From Burkholderiaceae bacterium (GTDB taxonomy: Bacteria; Pseudomonadota; Gammaproteobacteria; Burkholderiales; Burkholderiaceae_C): 64,000 bases of DNA. Shown piece by piece: positions 6,960 through 17,007 of this stretch (position 1 is the first letter of the stretch; every line of letters begins with the position of its first letter). The stretch spans positions 310,001 through 374,000 of the forward strand of contig JAHCKM010000004.1 of assembly GCA_026125795.1 (NCBI GenBank), written 5' to 3'. The notes under the pieces were generated by a model, which had not been told where the DNA came from, searched no databases, and worked only from the letters and a program-made list of their open reading frames with translations. The position numbers and the translations under genes were made by a program.

Positions 6960-9665
6960 ATGAGCGACCCCTCGATCCAGCCGCACCTCGACCTGTCGGC
7001 CGCGCCGGACCACGATCCGCTGGAAAGCGCCGAATGGCGCGACGCCTTGCTGTCGGTGCTGCGCACAGCCGGCCCGGCGCGGGTGCGCCAGCTGATGGAC
7101 ATGCTGGCTGCGATGGCGCGCGATCCGTCGATCGGCTGGCAGCCGGCGCGCGGCACGCCGTACGTCAACACCATCGCCGCAGCGCAGCAACCGCCCTTTC
7201 CCGGCGACCTGGCGATCGAAGAGCGGCTGGCCTCGCTGATGCGCTGGAACGCGCTGGCGATGGTGGTGCGCGCCAATCAGGCCTACGGCGACCTGGGCGG
7301 CCATATCGCGAGCTACGCCAGCGCGGCCGACCTGTTTGAAGTCGGGTTCAACCACTTCTTCCGCGCGCCCGATGCCACGTCGGGCGGCGACCTGGTGTTC
7401 TTCCAGCCGCATTCGGCACCGGGCGTGTACGCGCGCGCCTTCCTCGAAGGCCGTTTGAGCGAGCACGACCTCGCGCACTACCGCCAGGAGATCCACGCGC
7501 GCGAGCACGGCGCGCAAGGGCTGAGCAGCTACCCGCACCCGTGGCTGATGCCCGGCTTCTGGCAGTTCCCCACCGGCTCGATGGGCATCGGGCCGATCAG
7601 CTCGATCTACCAGGCGCGTTTCATGCGCTACCTGCAGCACCGCGGGCTGCTCGACGCCGGCACGCGGCGCGTGTGGGGCGTGTTCGGCGACGGCGAGATG
7701 GACGAACCCGAGAGCATGAGCGCGCTGACGCTGGCGGCGCGCGAACGGCTCGACAACCTGACCTGGGTGGTCAACTGCAACCTGCAGCGGCTTGACGGCC
7801 CGGTGCGCGGCAACGGCCGCATCATCGATGAGCTCGAGGCGCTGTTCGCCGGCGCCGGCTGGCGCGTGATCAAGCTGGTGTGGGGCTCCGACTGGGACGG
7901 CTTGTTCGCGCGCGATGCCGGCGGCGCGCTGGCGCGCGCCTTCGCGCGCACGGTGGACGGGCAGTTCCAGACCTTCGCGGCCAAGGACGGCCGCTACAAC
8001 CGCGACCACTTCTTCGGCCAGGACCCGCAGCTCGCCGCGCTGGCGCAGGGCCTCACCGACGAGCAGATCGACCGCCTGAAGCGCGGCGGCCACGACCTGG
8101 TGAAGACCCATGCGGCCTACCACTCGGCGGTGCGCACACAAGGCCAGCCGACCGTGATCCTGGCGCAGACCAAGAAGGGCTATGGCATGGGGGCGGCCGG
8201 CCAGGGCCGCATGACCACGCACCAGCAGAAGAAGCTCGAGCGCGAGGACCTGATCGGATTTCGCAACCGCTTTCACCTGCCGCTGTCCGATGACGAGGCT
8301 GCCTCGCTGACGTTCTACAAGCCGGCGCCCGACAGCGCCGAGATGCGCTACCTGCAGGCAAGGCGCGCCGCGCTCGGCGGGGCGCTGCCGGTGCGCCGCA
8401 GCGCCGCGCCGCGCATCGCGGTGCCGGCGCTCGCCAGCTATGCCGCGTTCGCCACCCACGCCGACGGCAAGGAGATGAGCACGACGATGGCCTTCGTGCG
8501 CATGCTGACCAATCTGCTGAAGGACCCGGCGCTGGGCCCACGCGTCGTGCCGATCGTGGCCGACGAGGCACGCACCTTCGGCATGGCCAACCTGTTCAAA
8601 CAGGTGGGCATCTATTCGAGCGCGGGCCAGACCTACGAGCCCGAGGACATCGGTTCGCTGATGAGCTACCGCGAAGCCACCGATGGGCAGATCCTCGAGG
8701 AAGGCATCAGCGAAGCCGGTGCGATCAGCAGCTGGACCGCGGCGGCCACCAGCTATTCGACGCACGGCCAGCCGATGCTGCCGTTCTACATCTACTACTC
8801 GATGTTCGGCTTCCAGCGCGTCGGCGACCTGATCTGGGCTGCTGCCGACCAGCGTTCGCGCGGCTTCCTGTTGGGCGCCACGGCCGGCCGCACCACGCTC
8901 GGCGGCGAAGGCCTGCAGCACCAGGACGGCAGCAGCCTGCTCACCGCGGCCATGGTGCCGAACTGCCGCGCCTACGACCCCTGCTTTGCCGGCGAGTTCG
9001 CGCTGATCCTCGACCACGGCATGCGGGAGATGCTCAGCGAGCAACGCGACGTCTTCTACTACGTGACGCTGATGAACGAGAACTACGCGCAGCCGTCGTT
9101 ACCACCCGATGTCGAAACCGATGTGATCAAGGGGCTGTACCGGTTTTCGTCGCACCGCGCGACGCCCAGTCGCGGCGAAGTGCGCCTGCTCGGCTCCGGC
9201 GCGGTGCTGCGCGAAGTGATGGCAGCGGCCGCGCTGCTGGCCGACGACTGGCGGATCGACGGCGAGGTGTGGAGCGCCACCAGCTTCAGCGAGCTCGAGC
9301 GCGATGCGCGCGAGACCGCGCGCTGGAACCGGCTGCACCCCACCGCCACGGCGCGCGTGAGCCACCTGCAGCGCTGCCTGCCGGGTGTGACGCCCGTGGT
9401 AGCGGCCAGCGACAGCGTGTGCGGCTGGCCGCAGCTGGTGGCCGGCCATATCGAGGCACCGTTCAGCGTGCTCGGCACCGACGGCTTCGGCCGCAGCGAC
9501 ACCCGTGCGGCGTTGCGCCGACACTTCGAAGTGGACCGCCACCATGTGGTGCTGGCCGCGCTCGATGCGCTGCGGCGGCAGGGCACCGTGGACGCGGCGC
9601 TGTGCGCCGCGGCGATCGCGCGCTACGGCATCGATGCCGAGCGCGACACGCCGTGGCGCGTCTGA
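6960..9665 (+). CDS. Homodimeric 2-oxoacid (pyruvate) dehydrogenase E1, AceE family
   Basis: A 901-residue thiamine-diphosphate E1 enzyme that decarboxylates a 2-oxoacid and acylates the lipoyl group of an E2. The ThDP/Mg motif GDGEMDEPES is at residues 243-252, with NCNLQRLDGPVRGNG about 30 residues on. DGRYNRDHFFG and the transketolase-like C-terminal half (DEARTFGM, EEGISEAGA) also match AceE. The start ATG has GGAGG five bases upstream. No E2 or E3 gene is adjacent, and the gene is divergent from the transsulfuration pair 79 bases away. A 2-oxobutyrate-using role like that of Pseudomonas MdeB is therefore possible, as is plain pyruvate dehydrogenase. Confidence 0.88.
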   Translation: MSDPSIQPHLDLSAAPDHDPLESAEWRDALLSVLRTAGPARVRQLMDMLAAMARDPSIGWQPARGTPYVNTIAAAQQPPFPGDLAIEERLASLMRWNALAMVVRANQAYGDLGGHIASYASAADLFEVGFNHFFRAPDATSGGDLVFFQPHSAPGVYARAFLEGRLSEHDLAHYRQEIHAREHGAQGLSSYPHPWLMPGFWQFPTGSMGIGPISSIYQARFMRYLQHRGLLDAGTRRVWGVFGDGEMDEPESMSALTLAARERLDNLTWVVNCNLQRLDGPVRGNGRIIDELEALFAGAGWRVIKLVWGSDWDGLFARDAGGALARAFARTVDGQFQTFAAKDGRYNRDHFFGQDPQLAALAQGLTDEQIDRLKRGGHDLVKTHAAYHSAVRTQGQPTVILAQTKKGYGMGAAGQGRMTTHQQKKLEREDLIGFRNRFHLPLSDDEAASLTFYKPAPDSAEMRYLQARRAALGGALPVRRSAAPRIAVPALASYAAFATHADGKEMSTTMAFVRMLTNLLKDPALGPRVVPIVADEARTFGMANLFKQVGIYSSAGQTYEPEDIGSLMSYREATDGQILEEGISEAGAISSWTAAATSYSTHGQPMLPFYIYYSMFGFQRVGDLIWAAADQRSRGFLLGATAGRTTLGGEGLQHQDGSSLLTAAMVPNCRAYDPCFAGEFALILDHGMREMLSEQRDVFYYVTLMNENYAQPSLPPDVETDVIKGLYRFSSHRATPSRGEVRLLGSGAVLREVMAAAALLADDWRIDGEVWSATSFSELERDARETARWNRLHPTATARVSHLQRCLPGVTPVVAASDSVCGWPQLVAGHIEAPFSVLGTDGFGRSDTRAALRRHFEVDRHHVVLAALDALRRQGTVDAALCAAAIARYGIDAERDTPWRV

Positions 9666-9670
9666 GTCGG

Positions 9671-9717
9671 TCCCCTTTGCTCGCTGCGCTCACGAGCCCG
9701 AGGGGAGCCAACGGCTC
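9671..9717. repeat. GC-rich intergenic hairpin element
   Basis: Two nested stems lie between the convergent E1 and secreted-protein genes: TCCCCT (9671-9676) with AGGGGA (9701-9706) enclosing GCTCG/CGAGC, then GAGCC/GGCTC (9705-9717). There is no T-run on either side. It could end both transcripts with factor help. It resembles the palindromic elements at 21257-21308, 36262-36297 and 52575-52634. Membership in one repeat family is an impression, not a measured alignment. Confidence 0.4.
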
Positions 9718-9743
9718 AAGGCACCCCGGCGCCGACGCACCGG

Positions 9744-10364
9744 CTACAGCGTGGTCTGGATGCTGACGATGCGGCCGCTGCGCGGCTCGACCTCGCAGCG
9801 GTAGGTGAACGGCGAAGAGTTCATGCCAGGTGCACGTTCGAGTGCACCACGCCCCTCGAGCGCGATGCGTTCGTCGGGTGCGGGGCGCAGCTGGCGCGTC
9901 TCGCCGTCGAGCACGATGCGCCCGGCGCGCGGATGTTTGCTCTTGAGCGACTGCACGGCCGCGCCTTCGCAATCGATCACCGACACGTGCGTCAGGTCGG
10001 GCTGGAACGGCTTGTCTTCAATCACCGCGAGGTCGCGGAACACCACGCCCGACGTGGCGCCGGTCTTGGTGTTGATCGCGCAGCCGTAGCTGAATGGCAT
10101 CGTGCGGCCGCTGGTGCCGCGGTAACGGCCCTCGCCCTTGAGGCTGGTCTCGTCGTCGGTCGACGGCGTCAGCACGCGTTTGGACTTGATGAACTGCACG
10201 TCCTGCGCGTCGCGGCCGCGCATGCGCTTGACCGCATCGGACACCGCGGCCTCGCAGTCGTCGGCCGCCTTGGCGGCTTCGGTTTGCGCCAGCGCGACGC
10301 CGCTGCCGAGCAGCGCCATTACGAGCAGCACGGCGCGGAAACAGGTGGAACGTTTGACAGCCAT
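9744..10364 (-). CDS. Secreted protein with two tandem copies of one domain
   Basis: A 206-residue protein with a signal peptide ending near GVALAQ. I do not recognise the family. The mature part is two copies of one unit of about 80 residues: DCEAAVSDAVKR...GRYRGTSGRTMPFSYGCAINTKTGATSG and DCEGAAVQSLKS...GRGALERAPGMNSSPFTYRCEVEPRSGRIVS. Each copy has one cysteine at its start and one near its end, suggesting one disulfide per domain in the periplasm. I start at the ATG at 10362-10364 because it opens directly onto the signal peptide; a further in-frame start at 10430 would bury it. Convergent with the E1 gene. Confidence 0.75.
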   Translation of the reverse strand: MAVKRSTCFRAVLLVMALLGSGVALAQTEAAKAADDCEAAVSDAVKRMRGRDAQDVQFIKSKRVLTPSTDDETSLKGEGRYRGTSGRTMPFSYGCAINTKTGATSGVVFRDLAVIEDKPFQPDLTHVSVIDCEGAAVQSLKSKHPRAGRIVLDGETRQLRPAPDERIALEGRGALERAPGMNSSPFTYRCEVEPRSGRIVSIQTTL

Positions 10365-10463
10365 GGCGAAGCGACCCCGATTGCCTGTATTCGTTGCGTT
10401 GATGGTGTCGCCTTTCATCGCGGCGGGCAAGGCTCAAAACGGTAACGTCAGCACGTGCCCCGC

Positions 10464-11180
10464 TCAGCCAAGGGGCTCCGAAGGCAGGCGCTCGAGCCAC
10501 TGTAACAACAGCGCGTTGACGCGCGCGGGTTGCTCCCAGGTGAGCAGGTGGCCGGCACCGGCCACCACCTCAAGCTGCGCGTGCGGCACTGCGGCCGCGA
10601 TCTCACGCGCATGCTCTAGCGGCGTCAGCAGGTCCTGATCGCCACACGCCACCAGCAGCGGGCAGCGGATGTCGCCGAGCCATGGCCGCATGTCGGCGCG
10701 CGCCATCACGGCGCGGTTCTGCGCAATCAGCTGCTGCGCACCGATGCGCATCACCTGCGCCACGTAGTCGTCCACGCGAGCGCGGTCGCCGGCATGGTCG
10801 GGATGGAATGCGAACATCGCGTTGGCGCGCAGCACCGTCTCGGCACGGCCGGCCTCGAACTCGACTATCGCGTCGCCGCGCAGCTTCAGCAGCTCGGGCG
10901 TGTCGGGACGCGCGGTGGTCGACAGCAGTGCCATCGCCGCGACGCGCCCCGGTGCCGCACGGTGTGCGTGCTGGGCCAGCATGCCGCCCATCGAGCTGCC
11001 CACCAGCACCAGCGGGCCATCGTGCTCGGCCAGCAGCGCGCGCGCCATCTCGGGCAGCGTGGCATGGCGCTGGTGCACGTCGCTCACGCACACACGGTGA
11101 TGCGCCTCGAGCGCTGGCAATTGATCACGCCAAAGCGCTGCATCGCACGCCAGGCCGGGCAACAGGATCACCGTGTGCAT
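10464..11180 (-). CDS. Alpha/beta hydrolase
   Basis: A 238-residue alpha/beta-hydrolase-fold enzyme. The oxyanion region is LLPGLACDAALW, and the nucleophile elbow is GSSMGG (about S63). The acid is in ACGDQDLLTPLEHAREIA, and the histidine is in GAGHLLTWEQPARVN. No signal peptide is visible, so it is probably cytoplasmic. The substrate is unknown: the family includes esterases, lactonases and C-C bond hydrolases. The start is the ATG at 11178-11180; an in-frame extension to 11237 lacks support and overlaps the divergent phosphatase gene. Confidence 0.85.
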   Translation of the reverse strand: MHTVILLPGLACDAALWRDQLPALEAHHRVCVSDVHQRHATLPEMARALLAEHDGPLVLVGSSMGGMLAQHAHRAAPGRVAAMALLSTTARPDTPELLKLRGDAIVEFEAGRAETVLRANAMFAFHPDHAGDRARVDDYVAQVMRIGAQQLIAQNRAVMARADMRPWLGDIRCPLLVACGDQDLLTPLEHAREIAAAVPHAQLEVVAGAGHLLTWEQPARVNALLLQWLERLPSEPLG

Positions 11181-11217
11181 CGTTCTTGCATACGATCGAG
11201 CGGACAATGGAACCATC

Positions 11218-11886
11218 ATGACCGAACTGATCGTCATTCGGCACGGCGAGACCGACTGGAACCGCCAGCACCGTTTTCAAGGGCAGATCGACGTTCCGCT
11301 GAACAGCACCGGCCGTGCCCAGGCCGAACGCCTGGCGCACCGCCTGGCCAGCGAACGCTTCGACGTGGTGGTGGCGAGCGACCTGCAGCGCGCACATGCC
11401 ACGGCGCAGGCCGCCGCCGGGGGCCGGCCGATCGAAATCGATGCGTTGTGGCGCGAACAGGCGTTTGGCGTGGCCGAGGGCCTCGATGCGCCGGCCATCA
11501 CACGACAGCACCCCGAGTTGTGGGCGCAGTGGCTGCGCCACGACGCCGATTACGCCCTGCCGGGCGGCGGCGAGAGCGTGCGCGCGTTTCAGCAGCGCGT
11601 GCTGCGCGGCGTGCAGCGCGTGGTGCAAGCGCACACCGGACGTTGCATCGCGGTGTTCACGCACGGCGGCGTGCTCGACATGTTGTGGCGCGCGGCACAC
11701 AACCTGCCACTGCACGGTGCGCGCAGCTGCGAGATCCCGAATACGGGCATCAACCGGCTGCGCTGGCGCGATGGCGCGTTGCAGATCGTGCAGTGGGCGG
11801 ATGCAGCGCACCTGGACGGGTTGCCGGCCCAGCCCGACACCACGCCACTGAGCGCGCGCAGCGTCGCAGCGGCGAGCGCGGCCTGA
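11218..11886 (+). CDS. Histidine phosphatase family protein (phosphoglycerate mutase-like)
   Basis: A 222-residue member of the histidine phosphatase superfamily. The phospho-accepting histidine is H9 in VIRHGETDWN, the second core histidine is in VFTHGGVLDML, and SDLQRAHATAQ is another conserved block. The family includes cofactor-dependent phosphoglycerate mutase (GpmB-like), alpha-ribazole phosphatase and broad-specificity phosphatases. The short length and the residues after RHG suit a phosphatase better than a glycolytic mutase, but the substrate cannot be fixed. Divergent from the hydrolase gene with 37 bases between. Confidence 0.87.
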   Translation: MTELIVIRHGETDWNRQHRFQGQIDVPLNSTGRAQAERLAHRLASERFDVVVASDLQRAHATAQAAAGGRPIEIDALWREQAFGVAEGLDAPAITRQHPELWAQWLRHDADYALPGGGESVRAFQQRVLRGVQRVVQAHTGRCIAVFTHGGVLDMLWRAAHNLPLHGARSCEIPNTGINRLRWRDGALQIVQWADAAHLDGLPAQPDTTPLSARSVAAASAA

Positions 11887-11925
11887 AGGAGCGCCGAGCC
11901 GGGCATCACCGGGCCCGGCGGACGC

Positions 11926-12399
11926 TCAGAACGGGATGTCGTCGTCCATGTCGTCGAAGCCGGTGGCCGACTTGGCCGCCGGCTTGCCGGCCGGCGCGCG
12001 CGGCGCGGGGGCGCTGCGGCCCTCACCGTGGTCGTCGCCGCCACCACCGCCGCCTCCCATGCCTTCACGGCTGCCGAGCAACTGCATCTGTTCGGCGATG
12101 ATCTCGGTGGTGTAGGTGTCCTTGCCTTCCTTGTCCTGCCACTTGCGCGTCTTCAGGCGGCCCTCGACATAAACCGGGCGGCCTTTCTTCAGGTACTCAC
12201 CGGCGATCTCGGCCAGACGGTCGTAGAACACCACGCGGTGCCATTCGGTCTCCTCCTGCTTCTCGCCGCTTTCGCGGTTCTTCCAGTTGCGCGTGGTGGC
12301 CACGCTGACGTTGCACACCGCCGAGCCGCTCGGCGTGTAGCGCACCTCGGGATCGCGCCCGAGGTTGCCGATGATGATGACCTTGTTGACCGATGCCAT
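11926..12399 (-). CDS. ssb: Single-stranded DNA-binding protein
   Basis: Essential SSB that coats single-stranded DNA in replication, recombination and repair. Residues 1 to about 110 form the OB fold ([19 protein letters not shown]...[21 protein letters not shown]). A glycine-rich linker then leads to the acidic tail DDMDDDIPF, the docking site for partners such as RecQ and exonuclease I. Length 157 is normal. It is divergent from recQ, whose product binds this tail. No clear LexA box is visible in the shared 197-base gap. Confidence 0.97.
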   Translation of the reverse strand: MASVNKVIIIGNLGRDPEVRYTPSGSAVCNVSVATTRNWKNRESGEKQEETEWHRVVFYDRLAEIAGEYLKKGRPVYVEGRLKTRKWQDKEGKDTYTTEIIAEQMQLLGSREGMGGGGGGGDDHGEGRSAPAPRAPAGKPAAKSATGFDDMDDDIPF

Positions 12400-12596
12400 G
12401 GGTGCGCTCCTCGCTGGGCGGAAGGGTTCGCTTTCGCGACCCCGATGCGCCCATGATAGCCACGCGGCCCGCACGCGCCATCGCACCGAGGAGCGCCCTC
12501 GATGGCGGGCCCTCCTGCGGTGGCGCGTGAACAAGGGGCTCGAGTTTGCGGTTTGCATCTGGCGCGGATGCAGCCTCGCTACCATTGGCGCCTGCC

Positions 12597-14492
<1,896 letters not shown>

Positions 14493-14511
14493 ACGACCTG
14501 CTGTCGTTCTC

Positions 14512-14898
14512 TCAGCGCACGGTGATCTGCACCACGGCACTGTCGCCGCTTTGCCCGGCGCCGTCGAAGGCGCGCGCGAAGTAGCGCCACACCGTGCCCG
14601 GGTCGCTGGCCGGGATCTCGGTGTCGAGCTCGTAGGGCGCGAACCCATCGCTGCCCAGCAGCACCGCGCCCTGCGCGTCCTCGCGGTAGAACGACACCAC
14701 ATCGACCCCGAAGTCGTCTCTCGCGGCGGCGGCCAGGCGCACGGTCGCGCCTGCGGGTGCTTCGCTGGCCGAGGCGGTCAGCGCCACGCTGGGCTCCCGG
14801 TCGCCCGAATCGCCGAGCTCCAGGCCGAGGTAGACCCCACCGCCGCAGGCGGTCAGCGCGGCCACGCCCCAGGCGGCCAGCGCGCGTGTGCCTCGCAT
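14512..14898 (-). CDS. Small lipoprotein with an Ig-like domain
   Basis: A 128-residue protein with a lipoprotein signal: RGTRALAAWGVAALTAC, lipobox LTAC with the lipidated cysteine near residue 18. The rest (EPSVALTASASEAPAGATVRL, then VDVVSFYREDAQGAVLLG, then WRYFARAFDGAGQSGDSAVVQITV) has the spacing of a single bacterial Ig/fibronectin-like beta sandwich, as in carbohydrate-active or surface proteins. No specific family is recognised. It converges on recQ with 19 bases between. The start ATG at 14896-14898 directly precedes the lipoprotein signal. Confidence 0.7.
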   Translation of the reverse strand: MRGTRALAAWGVAALTACGGGVYLGLELGDSGDREPSVALTASASEAPAGATVRLAAAARDDFGVDVVSFYREDAQGAVLLGSDGFAPYELDTEIPASDPGTVWRYFARAFDGAGQSGDSAVVQITVR

Positions 14899-15048
14899 CA
14901 GGCAAGTCCGGGTCCAGACCACGCGCCCATCGTACGCGGGGCCGTCTGAAGCATTTGCTGACAAGCGATTGACCCCGCGATCGCCGCTCGTGCGTTGAAC
15001 CCTCGTGCGGCCGTGATGCGGCCGCCCCCACATGGCAGACTTCATGCG

Positions 15049-15771
15049 ATGAACAACGACGCGGCACCTCACGCGGTGCACGCCGACGATGACGACGTGG
15101 CGCTGATGTCTGCCTTCGCGGCGGGCAACGTGCAGGCTTTCGAATGGCTGTACCAGCGCCACCACGCGACGCTGTACCGCTTTGTGCGGCGCCTGCTCGG
15201 CCGCGACGGGGCGTCGCAGGCCGACGAGGTGTTCCAGGACACTTGGCTGCGCGTGGTGCACGCCAAGGAGCGTTATGTGCCGCAGGGCGCGAGTTTTCGC
15301 ACCTGGTTGTTCACGCTGGCGCACCATCGCGCGGTCGACGTGCTGCGGCGCTCGGGGCGCGAGTCGCCGCTGCTCGAGGATGACGGCGGCGAGCCCTTCG
15401 TGCCCGACGGCACGCCATGGTCGGCATGGCCGCGCCCGGAGCACGCGATCGACGAGCTGGTGTTCTGGCGCCGTGCCGGCGCCAAGCTGCTGGAGTGCCT
15501 GGAGCAGCTGCCGGTGGCGCAGAAGACCGCATTCCTGCTGCACCATGAGGACGGCATCACGCTCGACGAGATCTCGCGCGCGCTCGACATCGGCTTCGAG
15601 ACCGCGAAGAGCCGGCTGCGTTATGCGCTGTCCAAGCTGCGCACGTGCATGGGCGCCTACCTGGACGCGGCCACGCTGAACCGGCGTCAGATGCCCGAGG
15701 CGGCCGCGGCCGACGGTGCGGCCGACGACGCGGCCGCGGCGGGCCCGCATCGGCTGGGAGCTCGCGCATGA
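15049..15771 (+). CDS. ECF-family RNA polymerase sigma factor
   Basis: A 240-residue sigma-70 family factor of the extracytoplasmic function group. Region 2 spans about residues 20-95 (AFEWLYQRHHATLYRFVRRLL, DEVFQDTWLRVVHA, FRTWLFTLAHHRAVDVLRR). Region 4 spans about 148-205 (LPVAQKTAFLLHHEDGITLDEISRALDIGFETAKSRLRYALSKLR), with the helix-turn-helix at its end. A 30-residue alanine-rich tail follows. The stop overlaps the start of the next gene as ATGA, the usual layout for a sigma factor and its regulator. The start at 15049 is the last ATG before region 2. Confidence 0.92.
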   Translation: MNNDAAPHAVHADDDDVALMSAFAAGNVQAFEWLYQRHHATLYRFVRRLLGRDGASQADEVFQDTWLRVVHAKERYVPQGASFRTWLFTLAHHRAVDVLRRSGRESPLLEDDGGEPFVPDGTPWSAWPRPEHAIDELVFWRRAGAKLLECLEQLPVAQKTAFLLHHEDGITLDEISRALDIGFETAKSRLRYALSKLRTCMGAYLDAATLNRRQMPEAAAADGAADDAAAAGPHRLGARA

Positions 15772-16934
15772 GCGATGACCTGTCGCACGACACGCATCTG
15801 CGTGCCGCGTTGCGCCACGCGCCGGACCATGCGTTGGCGCCGCCCGCCGGCGTCAGCCAGACCATCCTGAGCGCGGCGCGGCGCGCGCATCGCCCGGTGC
15901 GCGCCCCAGTCACGGCGTCGCCTGTGGTGCGCGTCACCGCCGCGCGTCCCCGTACGCTCGATTGGCTGCTGCGATGGTTCGCGTCGCCGCGTCTGGCCGG
16001 AGGCCTCGCCACCGCCCTTGTGGCGGCGCTGAGCCTGGGGCTGTGGCTCGATCTCGGTGATCAACCGGTGATCGAGCGCGAGCCGGTGAGCCGTAGCGCC
16101 CCGATGCGCGGCGTCCAGGAGCCGGCCGTACCGGACCGTGCGGACGTCGGGCATGCGCGCGATGCGCAGCCGGCGCCGGCACCCGCCGCCGAACCACCCC
16201 GGGCACGGGCCAAGACTGCACCCGGCGCCACGGCGAGCGCGGGCGGCACCGAACGCAAGCTGGAGCGCGCGGAGCGCCCGGTGCCGCCGGCCGCGACCGA
16301 GTCCGCCCGAGGCGAAGGGCCTGCCGCGCAGCACGCCGACGATGCGGTGGCCAAGGCCTCCCCACCGGCCGTCGCAACTCCGCCAGCGGCGCCGCCGGCT
16401 CCGATGGCCGACTCCGCAACCGCTGCCACGCCCGCCGCACCGGGCGAGAACCTCGCGCAGCGCAACGATGCCGCGTTGCGCAGCGAACAGCGCATGTTGT
16501 CGGCCGCTGGCCGCGCCGCAGTGGCGGCCGCGCCGGATGGTGCGCGCGCGATGGCCTCCGAGACGGGTACCACGGCCGATGCGGCCGGCGCCACGTCACC
16601 GGCGATGGCGCTGCTGCGCCGCGCACGTGGCGAATTGGCGGGCGGCGCCGCGCGCTGGAGCTGGACGCCACCCGGCTCGCCGCTGATGGCCCCGTTCGAC
16701 GACCCCGGCCAGGCCTGGCTTGCGCGCGTGGTGCAAGCCGCGCGTAACCGCTGGACCGATGTCAGCGAACGCGCCGGCAGCGGCGACGCGATCGAGGTGC
16801 GCTGGTGGCGCGACGAGTGGCCGCAAGCCACGCTGCGCCTCGAGAGCGACGGCCTGCGCTGGATCGAGCACGGCGGCCGCATCCGCTTCGCGCCGCTCGA
16901 TGCCGCCACGCTGGCACGCCTGCGCAGCCTGTAG
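15768..16934 (+). CDS. Membrane-anchored protein, probable ECF sigma regulator
   Basis: A 388-residue protein translationally coupled to the sigma factor gene. The N-terminal part (about residues 1-75) is soluble and alpha-helical in character ([22 protein letters not shown]), followed by one transmembrane segment ([19 protein letters not shown]). A long alanine/proline-rich periplasmic linker leads to a more ordered C-terminal domain (WTPPGSP...WTDVSERAG...[13 protein letters not shown]). The topology fits an anti-sigma factor, but there is no HxxxCxxC zinc anti-sigma motif and I recognise no family, so the role is inferred from position. Confidence 0.7.
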   Translation: MSDDLSHDTHLRAALRHAPDHALAPPAGVSQTILSAARRAHRPVRAPVTASPVVRVTAARPRTLDWLLRWFASPRLAGGLATALVAALSLGLWLDLGDQPVIEREPVSRSAPMRGVQEPAVPDRADVGHARDAQPAPAPAAEPPRARAKTAPGATASAGGTERKLERAERPVPPAATESARGEGPAAQHADDAVAKASPPAVATPPAAPPAPMADSATAATPAAPGENLAQRNDAALRSEQRMLSAAGRAAVAAAPDGARAMASETGTTADAAGATSPAMALLRRARGELAGGAARWSWTPPGSPLMAPFDDPGQAWLARVVQAARNRWTDVSERAGSGDAIEVRWWRDEWPQATLRLESDGLRWIEHGGRIRFAPLDAATLARLRSL

Positions 16935-17007
16935 ACGCGGCGCTGCCGCGCTGGCGCGTGGCGGCGCCCTCCCCGTAAGATGGCCGGTTCCGCCCGCCGC
17001 AGCCGCC

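Noticed and set aside
5525..7339. Open frame of about 600 codons antisense to cystathionine beta-synthase
   Set aside because: Shadow frame; the sense gene has complete PLP and CBS domains.
6924..9044. Open frame of about 700 codons antisense to the E1 gene
   Set aside because: The sense strand encodes an unmistakable AceE-type protein; the antisense reading is low in complexity and has no motif.
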